Source of the DNA: Buttiauxella noackiae ATCC 51607
GTDB lineage: Bacteria > Pseudomonadota > Gammaproteobacteria > Enterobacterales > Enterobacteriaceae
DNA: 64,000 nucleotides
Reading direction: 5' to 3'
NCBI RefSeq assembly: GCF_001654865.1
Contig: NZ_LXEO01000047.1
Coordinates: forward strand, 154,187-218,186
In this document: positions 63,967 through 64,000 of the stretch, piece after piece
Layout of the letters: every line of letters starts with the position of its first letter
Position numbering within the stretch: position 1 is the stretch's first letter
The notes under the pieces: model-generated
Database searches by the model: none
The model's input: only the letters and a program-made list of their open reading frames with translations
Told to the model about the DNA's origin: nothing
Translations under genes and position numbers: made by a program

Positions 63967-63996
63967 AAAAAGGCCATCCTTGCGGATGGCCTTTTT
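63967..63996. terminator. rrn-type bidirectional terminator
   Basis: 13-bp stem AAAAAGGCCATCC (63967-63979)/GGATGGCCTTTTT (63984-63996), loop TTGC. It ends aapJQMP on the + strand. The GGCCATCC...GGATGGCC hairpin is the one found at the ends of rRNA operons; in E. coli rrnD lies here and runs toward yhdZ. Confidence 0.92.
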
Positions 63997-64000
63997 GTTT

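Overview
This window is a stretch of core chromosome from a member of the Enterobacteriaceae. Gene content, order and protein sequences follow the E. coli/Salmonella/Enterobacter segment running from kdsC-lptCAB-rpoN through gltBD, sspAB, mdh-argR, aaeXAB, mreBCD, accBC and dusB-fis to the yhdWXYZ (aap) transporter. It is not E. coli K-12. A type II dehydroquinase gene (aroQ) lies in front of accBC, msrPQ lies beside csrD, there is a gabD-like gene next to yhcO, and several E. coli genes are missing (yrbL, gltF and the following yhc genes, nanE/nanK/nanQ, acuI, yhdJ, yhdU, acrSEF). The species cannot be fixed from the sequence alone. Identifications rest on remembered family sequences; no search was run.

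Layout. 1-5630 (+): end of kdsC, the LPS-transport genes lptCAB, then rpoN (sigma-54), hpf and the nitrogen PTS genes ptsN, rapZ and npr. 5632-10576 (-): mtgA, elbB, arcB and yhcC, with the small RNA ArcZ on the + strand between elbB and arcB. 11257-17142 (+): gltBD (glutamate synthase). 17240-20692 (-): a reduced sialic-acid locus, nanR-nanA-nanT. 20865-24530 (-): sspBA, rpsI-rplM and zapE. 24711-27845 (+): zapG, degQ and degS. 27916-28854 (-): mdh. 29417-30910 (+): argR and two tandem yhcN-type genes. 30979-35947 (-): yhcO, a gabD-like gene and aaeBAX, with aaeR divergent. 37073-49387 (-): tldD, yhdP, rng, yhdE, mreDCB and csrD. 49673-58201 (+): msrPQ, aroQ-accBC, yhdT-panF-prmA and dusB-fis. 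58329-63911: a yoaC-like gene (-), the lipoprotein yhdV and the four-gene amino-acid ABC transporter aapJQMP.

Functional links. Several genes concern nitrogen: rpoN, the PTS-Ntr proteins PtsN and NPr, glutamate synthase, ArgR, and the amino-acid transporter. The clearest regulatory signal is in front of aapJ: a consensus sigma-54 promoter (TGGCAC-N5-TTGC) with two NtrC-like dyads centred near -108 and -138, the layout known from glnAp2. Other readable control elements are three NanR repeats with a CRP-like site upstream of nanA, a pair of ARG boxes over the argR promoter, the dusB-fis promoter, and a hairpin terminator between mreB and mreC. Two full-length ERIC elements (126-127 bp) and one probable ERIC remnant are present; one ERIC abuts the argR promoter and another lies inside the rpoN-npr operon.

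I did not find a convincing new multi-gene system. No CRISPR array, prophage, insertion sequence, rRNA or tRNA gene was seen. The last hairpin matches the terminators of rRNA operons, so an rrn operon probably points into the window from just beyond its right end.
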